From Ignatzschineria sp. (GTDB taxonomy: Bacteria; Pseudomonadota; Gammaproteobacteria; Cardiobacteriales; Wohlfahrtiimonadaceae), in NCBI GenBank assembly GCA_030151245.1, contig JASLEF010000202.1:1-18037 (forward strand): 18,037 bases of DNA. The letters run 5' to 3'. Under the pieces are notes generated by a model, which saw only the letters and a list, made by a program, of their open reading frames with translations, made no database searches and was not told the origin of the DNA. A program made the translations under genes and the position numbers. The number at the start of each line of letters is the position of its first letter. The first letter of the stretch is position 1. Positions 8,351-15,337 of the stretch are shown here, piece after piece.

Positions 8351-10018
8351 ATGAAAACTTTATTTGTTGCACCTACTGGTGATATTCAGAGCTTAAGCTC
8401 TATCTCTCTCGCACTCGTTGATGCGCTTAATACTGCCGGCATAAAAGTTGGCTTTGTCCGACCTATCGGCAACGATAATAATCGATCAGAACAGCTTTAT
8501 CGTAAACTCTTCAACGATGAAACTCCCTCCCCCATCCTAGAAGGCGCCGTCGATCAGGCAATCCGTTCTAATCAATATGATGAGCTTTTAGAGGATATTG
8601 TTGACCGCGTAGCACAAGCAGGTAAAAATAATGATGTCGTTGTTGTAGAGGGCTTAACCTATCATAATGCTCGTCCTTACACTCACGATCTCAACGCAGA
8701 TATCGCTCGTACGCTCTGTGCCGGCGTTGTCTTTGCAGGAAACTCGCTCGCTAACACCCCCGAAGAAGTGGCTGCGCACTTTGACCTCAATGCCTATCTC
8801 TACAGCGAGTCACACATCTGGCTCGCTGGCTACATCATTAACCATGTTAAAGACCCCTCAGCGATCGCTAAAACGGTAACTTTCTGTCAAACAGATTTCT
8901 GTAAGTCCCTAGATATATTAGGCGTTGTCCCAGAAAACAATACCTTAACAGATGATATCGACGCCATTCACTTTATTACAAAACACCTCGATATCAAACA
9001 ACTGCTAGAGCAGCTTAAGCGTCCAACACAAAACCGCATGCCACCTTCCGCATTTCGATATAAGCTCATTAAAAGCGCACAAGCCGCTAATCGCCGCATT
9101 GTGTTACCAGAAGGGGAAGAACCACGCACACTACGTGCGGCAAGTATCTGTGCAGAACGAGGTATTGCACGCTGCGTCTTACTCGGTGATAAAGCAAAAA
9201 TCGAGCAAGTCGCGCAAGAGCACAACATTATCATTCCGAATCACGGCATTGAAATCTTAGATCCTAAAGATATTGCAGAGCAATATGTCGCAGGATTTGT
9301 AGAACGAAGAGCCCATCGTGGTGCGACTGAAGAGACAGCTCGAGAAGCGTTAAAAGATAGCGTTGTTGTCGGAACGATGATGCTTGCAGTGGGGGATGTA
9401 GATGGTTTAGTCTCAGGAGCAGTTCATACAACGGCAGATACGATCCGCCCTGCTTTTCAGCTGATCGGAACCGACAAACATTCAAAACTTGTCTCTAGCA
9501 TCTTCTTTATGCTGATGAAAGATCAGGTACATGTCTATGGGGATTGTGCGGTCAACCCAACCCCTACCGCAGAGCAACTAGCAGATATTGCGATTCAATC
9601 AGCAGAGTCTGCAAAAATCTTTGGAATTGAGCCACGTGTTGCGATGCTCTCTTACTCTACGGGAACCTCAGGTGCCGGCGAAGAAGTTGAGAAAGTCGCC
9701 CAAGCAACCCAAATTGCTAAAGAGAAAGCGCCAGAGCTTCTGATTGATGGCCCGTTACAATTTGATGCCGCAAGCGTACTGAGTGTTGGCAAACAAAAAG
9801 CGCCTGATAGCAAAGTTGCAGGACGAGCCACGGTCTTCATCTTCCCAGATCTTAACACCGGCAACATTACCTATAAAGCGGTTCAGCGTAGTGCGAACGT
9901 AGTCTGTATTGGTCCAATGTTACAAGGCCTCGCTAAACCTGTAAACGATCTCTCTCGTGGTGCACTTGTCGATGATATCGTCTATACCATTGCCATAACC
10001 GCGCTACAGGGGTCATAA
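8351..10018 (+). CDS. pta: phosphate acetyltransferase, short form without DRTGG domain
   Basis: Interconverts acetyl-CoA + phosphate and acetyl phosphate + CoA, feeding AckA. Of its 555 residues, about 1-200 form the BioD-like AAA_26 domain (start KTLFVAPTGDIQSLSS, VVVVEGL at 96-102, LGVVP at 190-194), and about 232-555 the PTA_PTB catalytic domain, very close to the E. coli C-terminus: RIVLPEGEEPRT (249-260), DGLVSGAVHTTADTIRP (351-367), YGDCAVNPTPTAEQL (396-410), LSYSTGTSGAG (433-443), FPDLNTGN (498-505) and KPVNDLSRGALVDDIVY (529-545). E. coli-type Pta is about 710 residues, with a DRTGG domain between these two; here only some 30 residues join them, so that regulatory domain is absent. 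The frame is uninterrupted at the junction, so this is not a frameshift. The nucleotide-loop region is degenerate. The ATG is preceded by AAGGAG with 7-nt spacing. Confidence 0.95.
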   Translation: MKTLFVAPTGDIQSLSSISLALVDALNTAGIKVGFVRPIGNDNNRSEQLYRKLFNDETPSPILEGAVDQAIRSNQYDELLEDIVDRVAQAGKNNDVVVVEGLTYHNARPYTHDLNADIARTLCAGVVFAGNSLANTPEEVAAHFDLNAYLYSESHIWLAGYIINHVKDPSAIAKTVTFCQTDFCKSLDILGVVPENNTLTDDIDAIHFITKHLDIKQLLEQLKRPTQNRMPPSAFRYKLIKSAQAANRRIVLPEGEEPRTLRAASICAERGIARCVLLGDKAKIEQVAQEHNIIIPNHGIEILDPKDIAEQYVAGFVERRAHRGATEETAREALKDSVVVGTMMLAVGDVDGLVSGAVHTTADTIRPAFQLIGTDKHSKLVSSIFFMLMKDQVHVYGDCAVNPTPTAEQLADIAIQSAESAKIFGIEPRVAMLSYSTGTSGAGEEVEKVAQATQIAKEKAPELLIDGPLQFDAASVLSVGKQKAPDSKVAGRATVFIFPDLNTGNITYKAVQRSANVVCIGPMLQGLAKPVNDLSRGALVDDIVYTIAITALQGS

Positions 10019-10093
10019 AATCTCAGCATCATTAAGCGCCGACTATCACGACCTGAAATGATAACCAATAAGACGAGAATTTAAGGCGTTTTT

Positions 10094-10102
10094 TGCTATA
10101 CT
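10094..10102 (+). promoter_or_regulatory. possible extended -10 element TGC-TATACT
   Basis: TGCTATACT matches an extended -10 box, but no -35 element is recognisable upstream. Transcription from it would start at about 10109, inside the first arm of the terminator below, so it may be fortuitous or make only a very short terminated RNA. Confidence 0.2.
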
Positions 10103-10106
10103 ATGT

Positions 10107-10134
10107 AGCTACTCAGATTTGGGTAGCTTTTTTT
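10107..10134 (+). terminator. intrinsic terminator downstream of pta
   Basis: Stem AGCTACTC/GGGTAGCT (8 bp with one G-U pair) with a 6-nt loop, followed by an uninterrupted T run at 10128-10134. It lies about 90 nt after the pta stop and is oriented for plus-strand transcription. ratA, 90 nt further on, therefore probably has its own promoter or depends on read-through. Confidence 0.8.
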
Positions 10135-10145
10135 ATGCGATTAAT

Positions 10146-10198
10146 GTGATACTTAAACTAGATTTAAAAACGCTAATAGCGTCGTTTTAAGTGATCAC
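10146..10198 (+). promoter_or_regulatory. nested stem-loop in the ratA leader
   Basis: The outer arms 10146-10157 and 10186-10198 pair over 12 bp with one bulged G (GTGAT-ACTTAAA against TTTAAGT-G-ATCAC). Inside, ACGCT (10170-10174) pairs with AGCGT (10178-10182) around an AAT loop. The structure ends 15 nt before the ratA ribosome site. No T run follows, so it is not a terminator. It may be a cis-acting RNA element or a DNA cruciform/operator. Confidence 0.45.
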
Positions 10199-10223
10199 AA
10201 CTATTTGTTTATTGAGGAATATT

Positions 10224-10667
10224 GTGCCAATCATACGCCGATCACAAAAAGAGCCTTTTACAGCGCAACAGATGTATGCGCTCGTCAATGATGTCGATTC
10301 TTATCCCAGCTTTCTTCCATGGTGCCGTGGATCAAGAGTGATTAAATCAACACCGACAATGATGGAAGCTTCCATTTTGACAGCAAAAGGTCCTCTTAAT
10401 AAATGGTTTACGACTCGTAACACCCTAATCGAGAATGAAAAAATTACTCTTAATCTCGTTGACGGTCCCTTTAAACACCTTCGAGGGGAATGGCGATTTA
10501 TTGATCTCCCTGAGGGCGGATCAGAAATTCATCTCATGATTGATTTCGATTTTTCATTTGGTCCGGCAAGACTTCTACTGACCCCGATTTTTGAAAATAT
10601 TGCCGGCAGCATGGTATCTGCGTTTAGCGCGCAAGCAAAGGTTCGTTATGGCAAGTTCATTGGATAG
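10224..10667 (+). CDS. ratA: RatA-like START-domain protein (toxin RatA / Coq10 family)
   Basis: A 147-residue single-domain protein of the SRPBCC/START fold, close to E. coli RatA (YfjG): TAQQMYALVNDVDSYPSFLPWC (13-34), FTTRNTL (62-68), NLVDGPFKHLRGEWRF (77-92) and a C-terminal amphipathic helix. In E. coli, RatA was reported to block association of 50S and 30S subunits; related mitochondrial Coq10 binds ubiquinone, so a role in quinone handling is equally plausible here. I chose the GTG at 10224 because GAGG lies 6 nt upstream and the resulting N-terminus (MPIIRRS) aligns with E. coli MPQISRT. An upstream in-frame start at 10191 would add 11 residues that look non-coding. The 3' end overlaps rnfH by 20 nt, the usual pairing. 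The ssrA-smpB genes that often flank it are not in this window. Confidence 0.9.
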   Translation: MPIIRRSQKEPFTAQQMYALVNDVDSYPSFLPWCRGSRVIKSTPTMMEASILTAKGPLNKWFTTRNTLIENEKITLNLVDGPFKHLRGEWRFIDLPEGGSEIHLMIDFDFSFGPARLLLTPIFENIAGSMVSAFSAQAKVRYGKFIG

Positions 10668-10971
10668 ACAGCGAACATTTATCACCATTGAATTTGCGCT
10701 TGCATTACCTGATCGCCAGCCTATTGAATCTCAAAAGTTTCAAGAGGGAATCACTCTCAAAGAGGCTCTCCCCTTCTTTGCGCTCTATCATGAGTCAGTC
10801 AAAATCATTGAAAACCCTATTTTTGGCATCTTCAATATTAAAGTTGAGGAGGATTATCTGCTAAAAGATGGTGATCGCATTGAAGTTTACCGCCCTTTAA
10901 CGATTGACCCTAAAAAAGCTCGCCAAATACGTGCAGCGAGAGACCCCCAATTCAAACACAAAAAGTGGTAG
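10648..10971 (+). CDS. rnfH: RnfH-family (RatB) ubiquitin-like protein
   Basis: A 107-residue member of the RnfH/UPF0125 family with a beta-grasp, ubiquitin/ThiS-like fold. The conserved C-terminal block is DGDRIEVYRPLTIDPKKARQIRA; the N-terminal strand ITIEFALALPDRQ matches the E. coli VEVAYALPEKQ region. The biochemical role is unsettled: the family is named for linkage to rnf electron-transport genes and is also encoded with ratA. The start ATG 10648 lies inside the ratA end, with AAAGG 7 nt upstream; a longer frame from 10591 overlaps ratA further and adds residues without homology. The tail after the family core is basic (QFKHKKW). Presumably co-translated with ratA. Confidence 0.88.
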   Translation: MASSLDRQRTFITIEFALALPDRQPIESQKFQEGITLKEALPFFALYHESVKIIENPIFGIFNIKVEEDYLLKDGDRIEVYRPLTIDPKKARQIRAARDPQFKHKKW

Positions 10972-10980
10972 ATCAACCCC

Positions 10981-11042
10981 CTCAATCTATTGATTTCATT
11001 AACTTCATCAATCAACTCAATCTATTGATATTGATATTGATA
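10981..11042. repeat. 14-bp direct repeat plus TTGATA tandem copies
   Basis: CTCAATCTATTGAT occurs at 10981-10994 and again at 11016-11029. The second copy runs into three consecutive TTGATA units (11025-11042). This is probably low-complexity slippage sequence in non-coding DNA. Confidence 0.6.
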
Positions 11043-11329
11043 TGCTAAACCTTTGAAATATTGAAATCCTAAAAAAATAGACCTTATCGCCATCACTCTC
11101 ATACCCCAGAAGGTGCAATTGATAATCCTAAGACCGCTCTCATAACTTTAAAACATTAGCAATAACGGATCAGCCAGCTCTCAAAACCTCACAAATATAT
11201 TCATTTAGCGATATATTGCGGCGTCGTTATGCATCCCCCTCTCTCTTATTTTAAAGCCGATCCGCGTTACGACTTCTACCTCGTTTAGCTCTAAATATCC
11301 CCTCATCACATCAAAGCAAAAACACCACG

Positions 11330-11352
11330 TAAGATCTATTTTGTAGATCTTA
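11330..11352. promoter_or_regulatory. 23-bp perfect dyad upstream of the MATE gene
   Basis: Arms TAAGATCTA and TAGATCTTA (9 bp each, perfect) flank a TTTTG centre, about 100 bp upstream of the MATE promoter -10. Neither strand shows a T run directly after the stem, so it is a better operator candidate than a terminator. The regulator is unknown. Confidence 0.4.
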
Positions 11353-11450
11353 GGGCTGACAAGCTCTCTCCAAAAAATAGCTAAACAAAAAGAAGTCAAT
11401 TCTTTCAGTTTACAACCACAAATACCGCTTTCTAAGCCTCTGAAATTCCG

Positions 11451-11456
11451 TATAAT
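11451..11456 (+). promoter_or_regulatory. promoter -10 box (TATAAT) of the MATE gene
   Basis: Exact consensus TATAAT 31 nt upstream of the MATE ATG. The best -35 candidate is TTTCTA at 11429-11434 (16-nt spacing), a weak match. Start of transcription is expected near 11463, giving a leader of about 25 nt. Confidence 0.5.
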
Positions 11457-11487
11457 ACGATACTGATTATATTAATCTGAGATAACT

Positions 11488-12846
11488 ATGAATCCCTCAA
11501 ACTCTGTTTTACAAAAATCCCTCTTCTCGCTGAGTTGGCCGATTTTTATCGATATTTTACTACACTTAGTAACACTCTTGATCAACACCTATATGATCAG
11601 CCATATCTCTGACAAAATGGTTGCCGCAACAGCCGCGAGCAATCAGTTTTTTGATACAACCGTGACGATTTTTAGCTTTATTGGCATTGGCTGTAGCGTT
11701 GTGGTCGCTCAATATTTAGGGGCGGGAAAACGAGAAGAGACCCGTAAAGCCATTCACTTATCAATCTCATTAAATTTCCTCTTAGGATTGATCTGCTTCT
11801 TCATGATCTTCTTCTTTGGTCACTCCCTCTTAATATTAATGAATACGCCAGAAGATATTTTAGAGATGAGCAGCCGTTACTTCCACATCATTGGGTTCTG
11901 CTTAATCTTTGAAGCGCTTGCGGTTATTCTCGCCTCTTGTTTGCGTGTTTACGGGCACTCCAAAGTCCCTATGTATGTCTCCTTTATCATGAATGTTGTG
12001 ACCGTACTTGGCAATATTATCGTTCTTTACGGATTCTTTGGCCTTCCCCAATTAGGCTTAGAAGGGGTTGCTTGGTCTACGGTATTAGGACGATTTATTG
12101 GGGTCTCCCTCCTTTTTTACCTCCTATTTTACGGCATTAAAGTAAAGCTCGATTTTGCCCTCTTCTTTAAATTCAAAAAGAACATCATTCAACAGATTCT
12201 TAAAATAGGTTTACCTTCCGCCGGCGAAAACCTCTCTTGGTCAGCACAAATGCTGGTAATGCTCGCTTTTGTAGGGTTAATGGGTGAACAGAGTCTAGCC
12301 GCACACAACATCTATATCCAGCTCTCCTACATGCTAATGCTCTTTGGAATTTCTATTAGTATTGGCAATGAAATTATGGTGGGGCATTTAGTCGGCGCAA
12401 AAGCCTTTAATGCCGCTTACGCTAGAACCTTTAAGAGCTTAAGGATGGGAATGATCGTGACGCTTGGCGTTGTTATTGTTTTTTACCTCTCAAGAAATCT
12501 TGTTGTTGAAAGTTTTACCGACAATACCATTGTTAAAGATCTCCTCTTACCCATGTTCCTTTTATCGATCTTTTTAGAACCCGGACGTACCCAAAATATT
12601 GTCATGGTCAATGCTCTTCGCGCCACTGGTGATGCTAAATTCCCCTTAATCACAGCCATTATCTTTATGTGGGGAATCGCCATCCCTGTCGGCTACTACT
12701 TAGGTATCGTTAAAGAGATGGGCTTAATCGGCATTTGGATCGGCTTCTTATGTGACGAATGGATTCGTGGACTCGTCAATGCTTGGCGCTGGAAATCCCG
12801 AAAATGGGAGAGTAAACGACTCAATATTGAAACAGAAGTCATGTAA
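11488..12846 (+). CDS. MATE-family efflux transporter
   Basis: Multidrug and toxic-compound extrusion protein of 452 residues with about 12 membrane segments arranged as two MatE repeats (about 14-175 and 237-400). Family marks are VAQYLGAGKREE (73-84) in repeat one, the equivalent VGHLVGAKAFNAAYA (298-312) in repeat two, and LRATGDAKFP (377-386). Relatives exchange H+ or Na+ for cationic drugs or metabolites; substrate and coupling ion are not decided here. Its N- and C-terminal halves read full length with no breaks. It is a single-gene transcription unit: a TATAAT promoter lies 31 nt upstream and a strong terminator starts 14 nt downstream. The ribosome site (GAGAT) is weak. Bears no special resemblance to DinF that I can claim. 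Confidence 0.93.
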   Translation: MNPSNSVLQKSLFSLSWPIFIDILLHLVTLLINTYMISHISDKMVAATAASNQFFDTTVTIFSFIGIGCSVVVAQYLGAGKREETRKAIHLSISLNFLLGLICFFMIFFFGHSLLILMNTPEDILEMSSRYFHIIGFCLIFEALAVILASCLRVYGHSKVPMYVSFIMNVVTVLGNIIVLYGFFGLPQLGLEGVAWSTVLGRFIGVSLLFYLLFYGIKVKLDFALFFKFKKNIIQQILKIGLPSAGENLSWSAQMLVMLAFVGLMGEQSLAAHNIYIQLSYMLMLFGISISIGNEIMVGHLVGAKAFNAAYARTFKSLRMGMIVTLGVVIVFYLSRNLVVESFTDNTIVKDLLLPMFLLSIFLEPGRTQNIVMVNALRATGDAKFPLITAIIFMWGIAIPVGYYLGIVKEMGLIGIWIGFLCDEWIRGLVNAWRWKSRKWESKRLNIETEVM

Positions 12847-12859
12847 AATGCCTCAACAG

Positions 12860-12893
12860 AAAAAGGAGAATCTACCATCAGATTCTCCTTTTT
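12860..12893. terminator. bidirectional intrinsic terminator, MATE gene and trmL
   Basis: Perfect 14-bp stem (12860-12873 with 12880-12893) around a 6-nt loop. The core GGAGAATCT/AGATTCTCC is flanked by an A run on the left and a T run on the right, so it can stop transcription from either direction. It lies between two convergent genes, as expected. Confidence 0.92.
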
Positions 12894-12929
12894 TCATGAC
12901 ATTCACTGAAACCAAAATGTTTAAAACAA

Positions 12930-13397
12930 CTACGAAAACTCAAACTGACGCCAAGCTTCATAAACCGCAATTGCCACCGAGTTAGAAAGATTCAAACTTC
13001 TGCCGGCATTTTCGACCATCGGCAGTCGTAAACGCTGCTCTCCTGGCAAACTGAAGATAAAATCTTCCGGCAACCCTCGCGTTTCAGGACCAAAAATCAG
13101 CGCATCACGATCTTCAAATTTCGCCTCAAAAAAATTACGACTCCCTTTAGTGGTCATTGCATAAATTTTATGAGGCGTAATCGCCGTCAAACACGTTTCT
13201 AAGTTTGGCCAAACATTCATATCTGCCCATTCTGCATAATCTAAACCTGCACGACGAAGTGCTTTCTCTTCTAAATTAAATCCTAACGGCTCAATCAGAT
13301 GGAGCTTTGCGCCACTATTCGCGCAAAGACGAATAATATTACCGGTATTTGGTGGTATTTCTGGCTCATACAAAATAATGGATAATGTTTTATTCAC
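12930..13397 (-). CDS. trmL: tRNA (cytidine/uridine-2'-O-)-methyltransferase TrmL
   Basis: SPOUT-class methyltransferase that 2'-O-methylates the wobble base 34 of tRNA-Leu isoacceptors in E. coli. The 155 residues carry the family blocks YEPEIPPNTGNIIRLCANSG near the N-terminus, FGPETRGLP (SAM-binding knot) and the knot-forming NLSNSVAIAVYEAWRQ at the C-terminus. I chose GTG 13397 because AGGA sits 6 nt upstream and the N-terminus (MNKTLSIILYEPE) then matches E. coli MLNIVLYEPE; an in-frame GTG at 13421 would add 8 residues. It follows pyrG on the same strand, but a terminator lies between them, so read-through or a local promoter is needed. Confidence 0.93.
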   Translation of the reverse strand: MNKTLSIILYEPEIPPNTGNIIRLCANSGAKLHLIEPLGFNLEEKALRRAGLDYAEWADMNVWPNLETCLTAITPHKIYAMTTKGSRNFFEAKFEDRDALIFGPETRGLPEDFIFSLPGEQRLRLPMVENAGRSLNLSNSVAIAVYEAWRQFEFS

Positions 13398-13410
13398 AAT
13401 GCTTCCTAAT

Positions 13411-13428
13411 ACGACCCTCACGGATCGT
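13411..13428 (-). other. small hairpin between the pyrG terminator and trmL start
   Basis: Arms 13411-13417 and 13422-13428 form a 7-bp stem with one G-U pair and a 4-nt loop, ending about 13 nt upstream of the trmL GTG and close to its AGGA site. It might reduce access to the ribosome site; that is inference. Confidence 0.25.
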
Positions 13429-13433
13429 TCTCA

Positions 13434-13471
13434 TAAAAAAATTCCTGCAGAACTATTACTTCCACAGGAAT
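13434..13471 (-). terminator. intrinsic terminator of pyrG
   Basis: On the minus strand the stem ATTCCTG/CAGGAAT extends inward to about 12 bp with two G-U pairs and a 7-nt loop. It is followed by a run of T residues (A run at 13435-13440 on the plus strand). It starts 35 nt after the pyrG stop. Confidence 0.85.
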
Positions 13472-13505
13472 CATTCTTTCTATTCAATCACTTCCGCCAC
13501 AACAA

Positions 13506-15131
13506 TTAAGCTTCTGTTTTAGCAGCTTTTAATCTATTTGCGGCATTAATAAATGCAATAAAGAGCGGGTGACCATCTCTTGGAGTCGATTTAAACTCAG
13601 GGTGTGCCTGTGTTCCTACAAACCATGGATGCTCTTTCAACTCAATAAACTCAATCAAACCACGATCATTAGTACGACCTGAGATGATTAAATTGCCATC
13701 TTGTAGTTGATCTACATACTCAAGATTCACACCGTAGCGATGACGGTGACGTTCGCTAACATCTTTCTTACCATATGCCGCGAATACTTTCGTTCCCTCT
13801 AAAACAGTAGAAGGTTGCGCCCCTACTGTCATATAACCTCGGAACTCATCCGTCTCTTTATCACGTTGTGGATCAAGCATCTGAATAACAGGATAAGCAA
13901 CGGTAGGATCTACCTCACAGGTATTTGCCCCCGTTAAACCTAAAACATTACGGGAATACTCAACCACTGCTAATTGCATTCCAAGACATAAGCCTAAGAA
14001 AGGAATATTGTTTTCACGAATATATTGAATTGCTCGAATCTTTCCCTCAATACCACGCTCACCAAAGCCCCCTGGAATTAAGACGGCATCCATTCCTGCA
14101 AATGTTGCCGCTAATGCCGTTTCATCCATTGATTCTAGTGATGCCGCTTCTACATAATGGAGCTTGATCTCTGTTTTTGTTTGAATACCGGCATGGAAAA
14201 GCGCCTCATTAATAGACTTGTAAGTATCTGTTAGCTCAGTATATTTCCCAACAATCATCACATTAGCGACTTTATCAGCTGAAGCAATGTTATCTAAGAC
14301 TTGATTCCACTCCGTAAGATCCGCCTCTTTCGCCGACATATTAAAATGCTCAAGAACAATTCGATCTAAACCTTGGTCATGTAAAATCCCAGGGATCTTG
14401 TAAATAGAGTCTGAATCTACACATGAAATCACAGCCTCTTCAACTACTGAGGTGAAAAGGGCTATTTTACGACGCTCATCCTGAGGAATAGGTTCTTCTG
14501 TACGACAAATTAAGATATCTGGTTGAATTCCAATTGAACGAAGCTCTTTCACAGAATGTTGAGTAGGTTTCGTTTTCAATTCCCCAGAAGCTCTTAAAAA
14601 TGGCACCAAGGTTAAATGCATAAATAATGATTTACGCGGTCCTACTTCTGTTCTAATTTGGCGAATAGCTTCTAAGAACGGTAATGACTCAATATCCCCC
14701 ACCGTTCCACCGATCTCAATGAGAGCGATATCAGCACCTTGTGCCACGCCATAAATTCGATCTTTAATCTCATTAGTAATATGAGGGATCACCTGCACAG
14801 TATTACCGTGATACTCCCCCGCTCTCTCACGCTCGATCACAGTTTTATAAACTCGACCGGCACTTACGCTATTACGACGACTAGCTGTCATACGAATAAA
14901 ACGCTCATAATGCCCTAAGTCTAAATCCGTTTCTGCACCATCATCGGTTACAAAAACCTCTCCATGCTGGAATGGGCTCATTGTCCCGGGGTCCACGTTA
15001 ATATAAGGGTCCAATTTCATCATTGTAACCTTGAGGCCTCGCGCCTCTAAAATCGCACCCAAAGAAGCTGCTGCGATACCCTTGCCTAAAGATGAAACTA
15101 CGCCACCTGTGACAAATATAAAATGTGTCAT
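13506..15131 (-). CDS. pyrG: CTP synthase
   Basis: Makes CTP from UTP, ATP and glutamine. The 541 residues match the family. The synthetase (amidoligase) domain at about 1-266 has the P-loop FVTGGVVSSLGKG (6-18), KLDPYINVDPGTMSPFQHGE (39-58) and IEIGGTVGDIES (138-149). The glutamine amidotransferase domain at about 290-541 has the oxyanion stretch PGGFGERG (353-360), the nucleophilic Cys382 in GLCLGMQ, and His510/Glu512 in AHPEF. All catalytic residues are intact. The ATG follows AGGGTGG at close spacing. It is divergent from transketolase, with 206 nt between them. In many proteobacteria pyrG precedes kdsA-eno; here it is followed instead by trmL. Confidence 0.98.
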   Translation of the reverse strand: MTHFIFVTGGVVSSLGKGIAAASLGAILEARGLKVTMMKLDPYINVDPGTMSPFQHGEVFVTDDGAETDLDLGHYERFIRMTASRRNSVSAGRVYKTVIERERAGEYHGNTVQVIPHITNEIKDRIYGVAQGADIALIEIGGTVGDIESLPFLEAIRQIRTEVGPRKSLFMHLTLVPFLRASGELKTKPTQHSVKELRSIGIQPDILICRTEEPIPQDERRKIALFTSVVEEAVISCVDSDSIYKIPGILHDQGLDRIVLEHFNMSAKEADLTEWNQVLDNIASADKVANVMIVGKYTELTDTYKSINEALFHAGIQTKTEIKLHYVEAASLESMDETALAATFAGMDAVLIPGGFGERGIEGKIRAIQYIRENNIPFLGLCLGMQLAVVEYSRNVLGLTGANTCEVDPTVAYPVIQMLDPQRDKETDEFRGYMTVGAQPSTVLEGTKVFAAYGKKDVSERHRHRYGVNLEYVDQLQDGNLIISGRTNDRGLIEFIELKEHPWFVGTQAHPEFKSTPRDGHPLFIAFINAANRLKAAKTEA

Positions 15132-15289
15132 GAACCCACCCTGAATTTATGTGAATAAAAAGTCTATCAGGGAAGACATTTTAATATATTTTCAAGAAAA
15201 TTTCGATAAGAATTAAAATTCATTTTTTAAATCGTAAATATTGACTGAGAATCCGGCGAACGGAACGAGCTTTTTATTGCAAAATTGAG

Positions 15290-15295
15290 TATAAT
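15290..15295 (+). promoter_or_regulatory. promoter -10 box (TATAAT) of tkt
   Basis: Exact TATAAT 42 nt upstream of the tkt start; the hexamer 17 nt further upstream (GAGCTT) is a poor -35. The expected leader is about 35 nt. It lies in the 206-nt region shared with divergent pyrG, for which I see no clear promoter. Confidence 0.5.
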
Positions 15296-15337
15296 TAAGC
15301 CTCCTATTTCCTAGTGCTAATTTAAAGGTTAATTTTA

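Larger units (their letters stand above)
10972..11487. other. 516-nt intergenic region, rnfH to MATE gene
   Basis: No credible gene. The left part contains a repeated 14-mer and a TTGATA triplication (10981-11042). An AT-only inverted repeat AATATAT/ATATATT brackets 11194-11217. A 23-bp dyad lies at 11330-11352, and the MATE promoter at 11451-11456. A 64-codon minus-strand frame (11205-11399, TTG start) and a 19-codon plus frame (ATG near 11230) have no ribosome site or recognisable product. No clear terminator follows rnfH. Confidence 0.5.

Noticed and set aside
6923..10018. A tight ackA-pta operon
   Set aside because: The genes are neighbours on one strand, but a 231-nt gap with two inverted repeats and a separate strong ribosome site for pta makes a simple two-gene operon unproven.
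10146..10198. CRP site at TGTGAT before ratA
   Set aside because: The matching TCACA half is not at the required 6-nt spacing; the ATCAC arm belongs to the stem-loop instead.
10191..10223. Upstream in-frame extension of RatA
   Set aside because: The GTG at 10224 has a GAGG site at good spacing and the resulting N-terminus matches E. coli RatA; the extra 11 residues do not.
10591..10647. Upstream in-frame extension of RnfH
   Set aside because: It lies inside ratA, has no ribosome site, and adds residues beyond the family N-terminus; ATG 10648 has AAAGG in place.
11205..11399. 64-codon minus-strand frame in the rnfH-MATE gap
   Set aside because: TTG start without a ribosome site, no recognisable product, and the frame runs through the 23-bp dyad; treated as chance.
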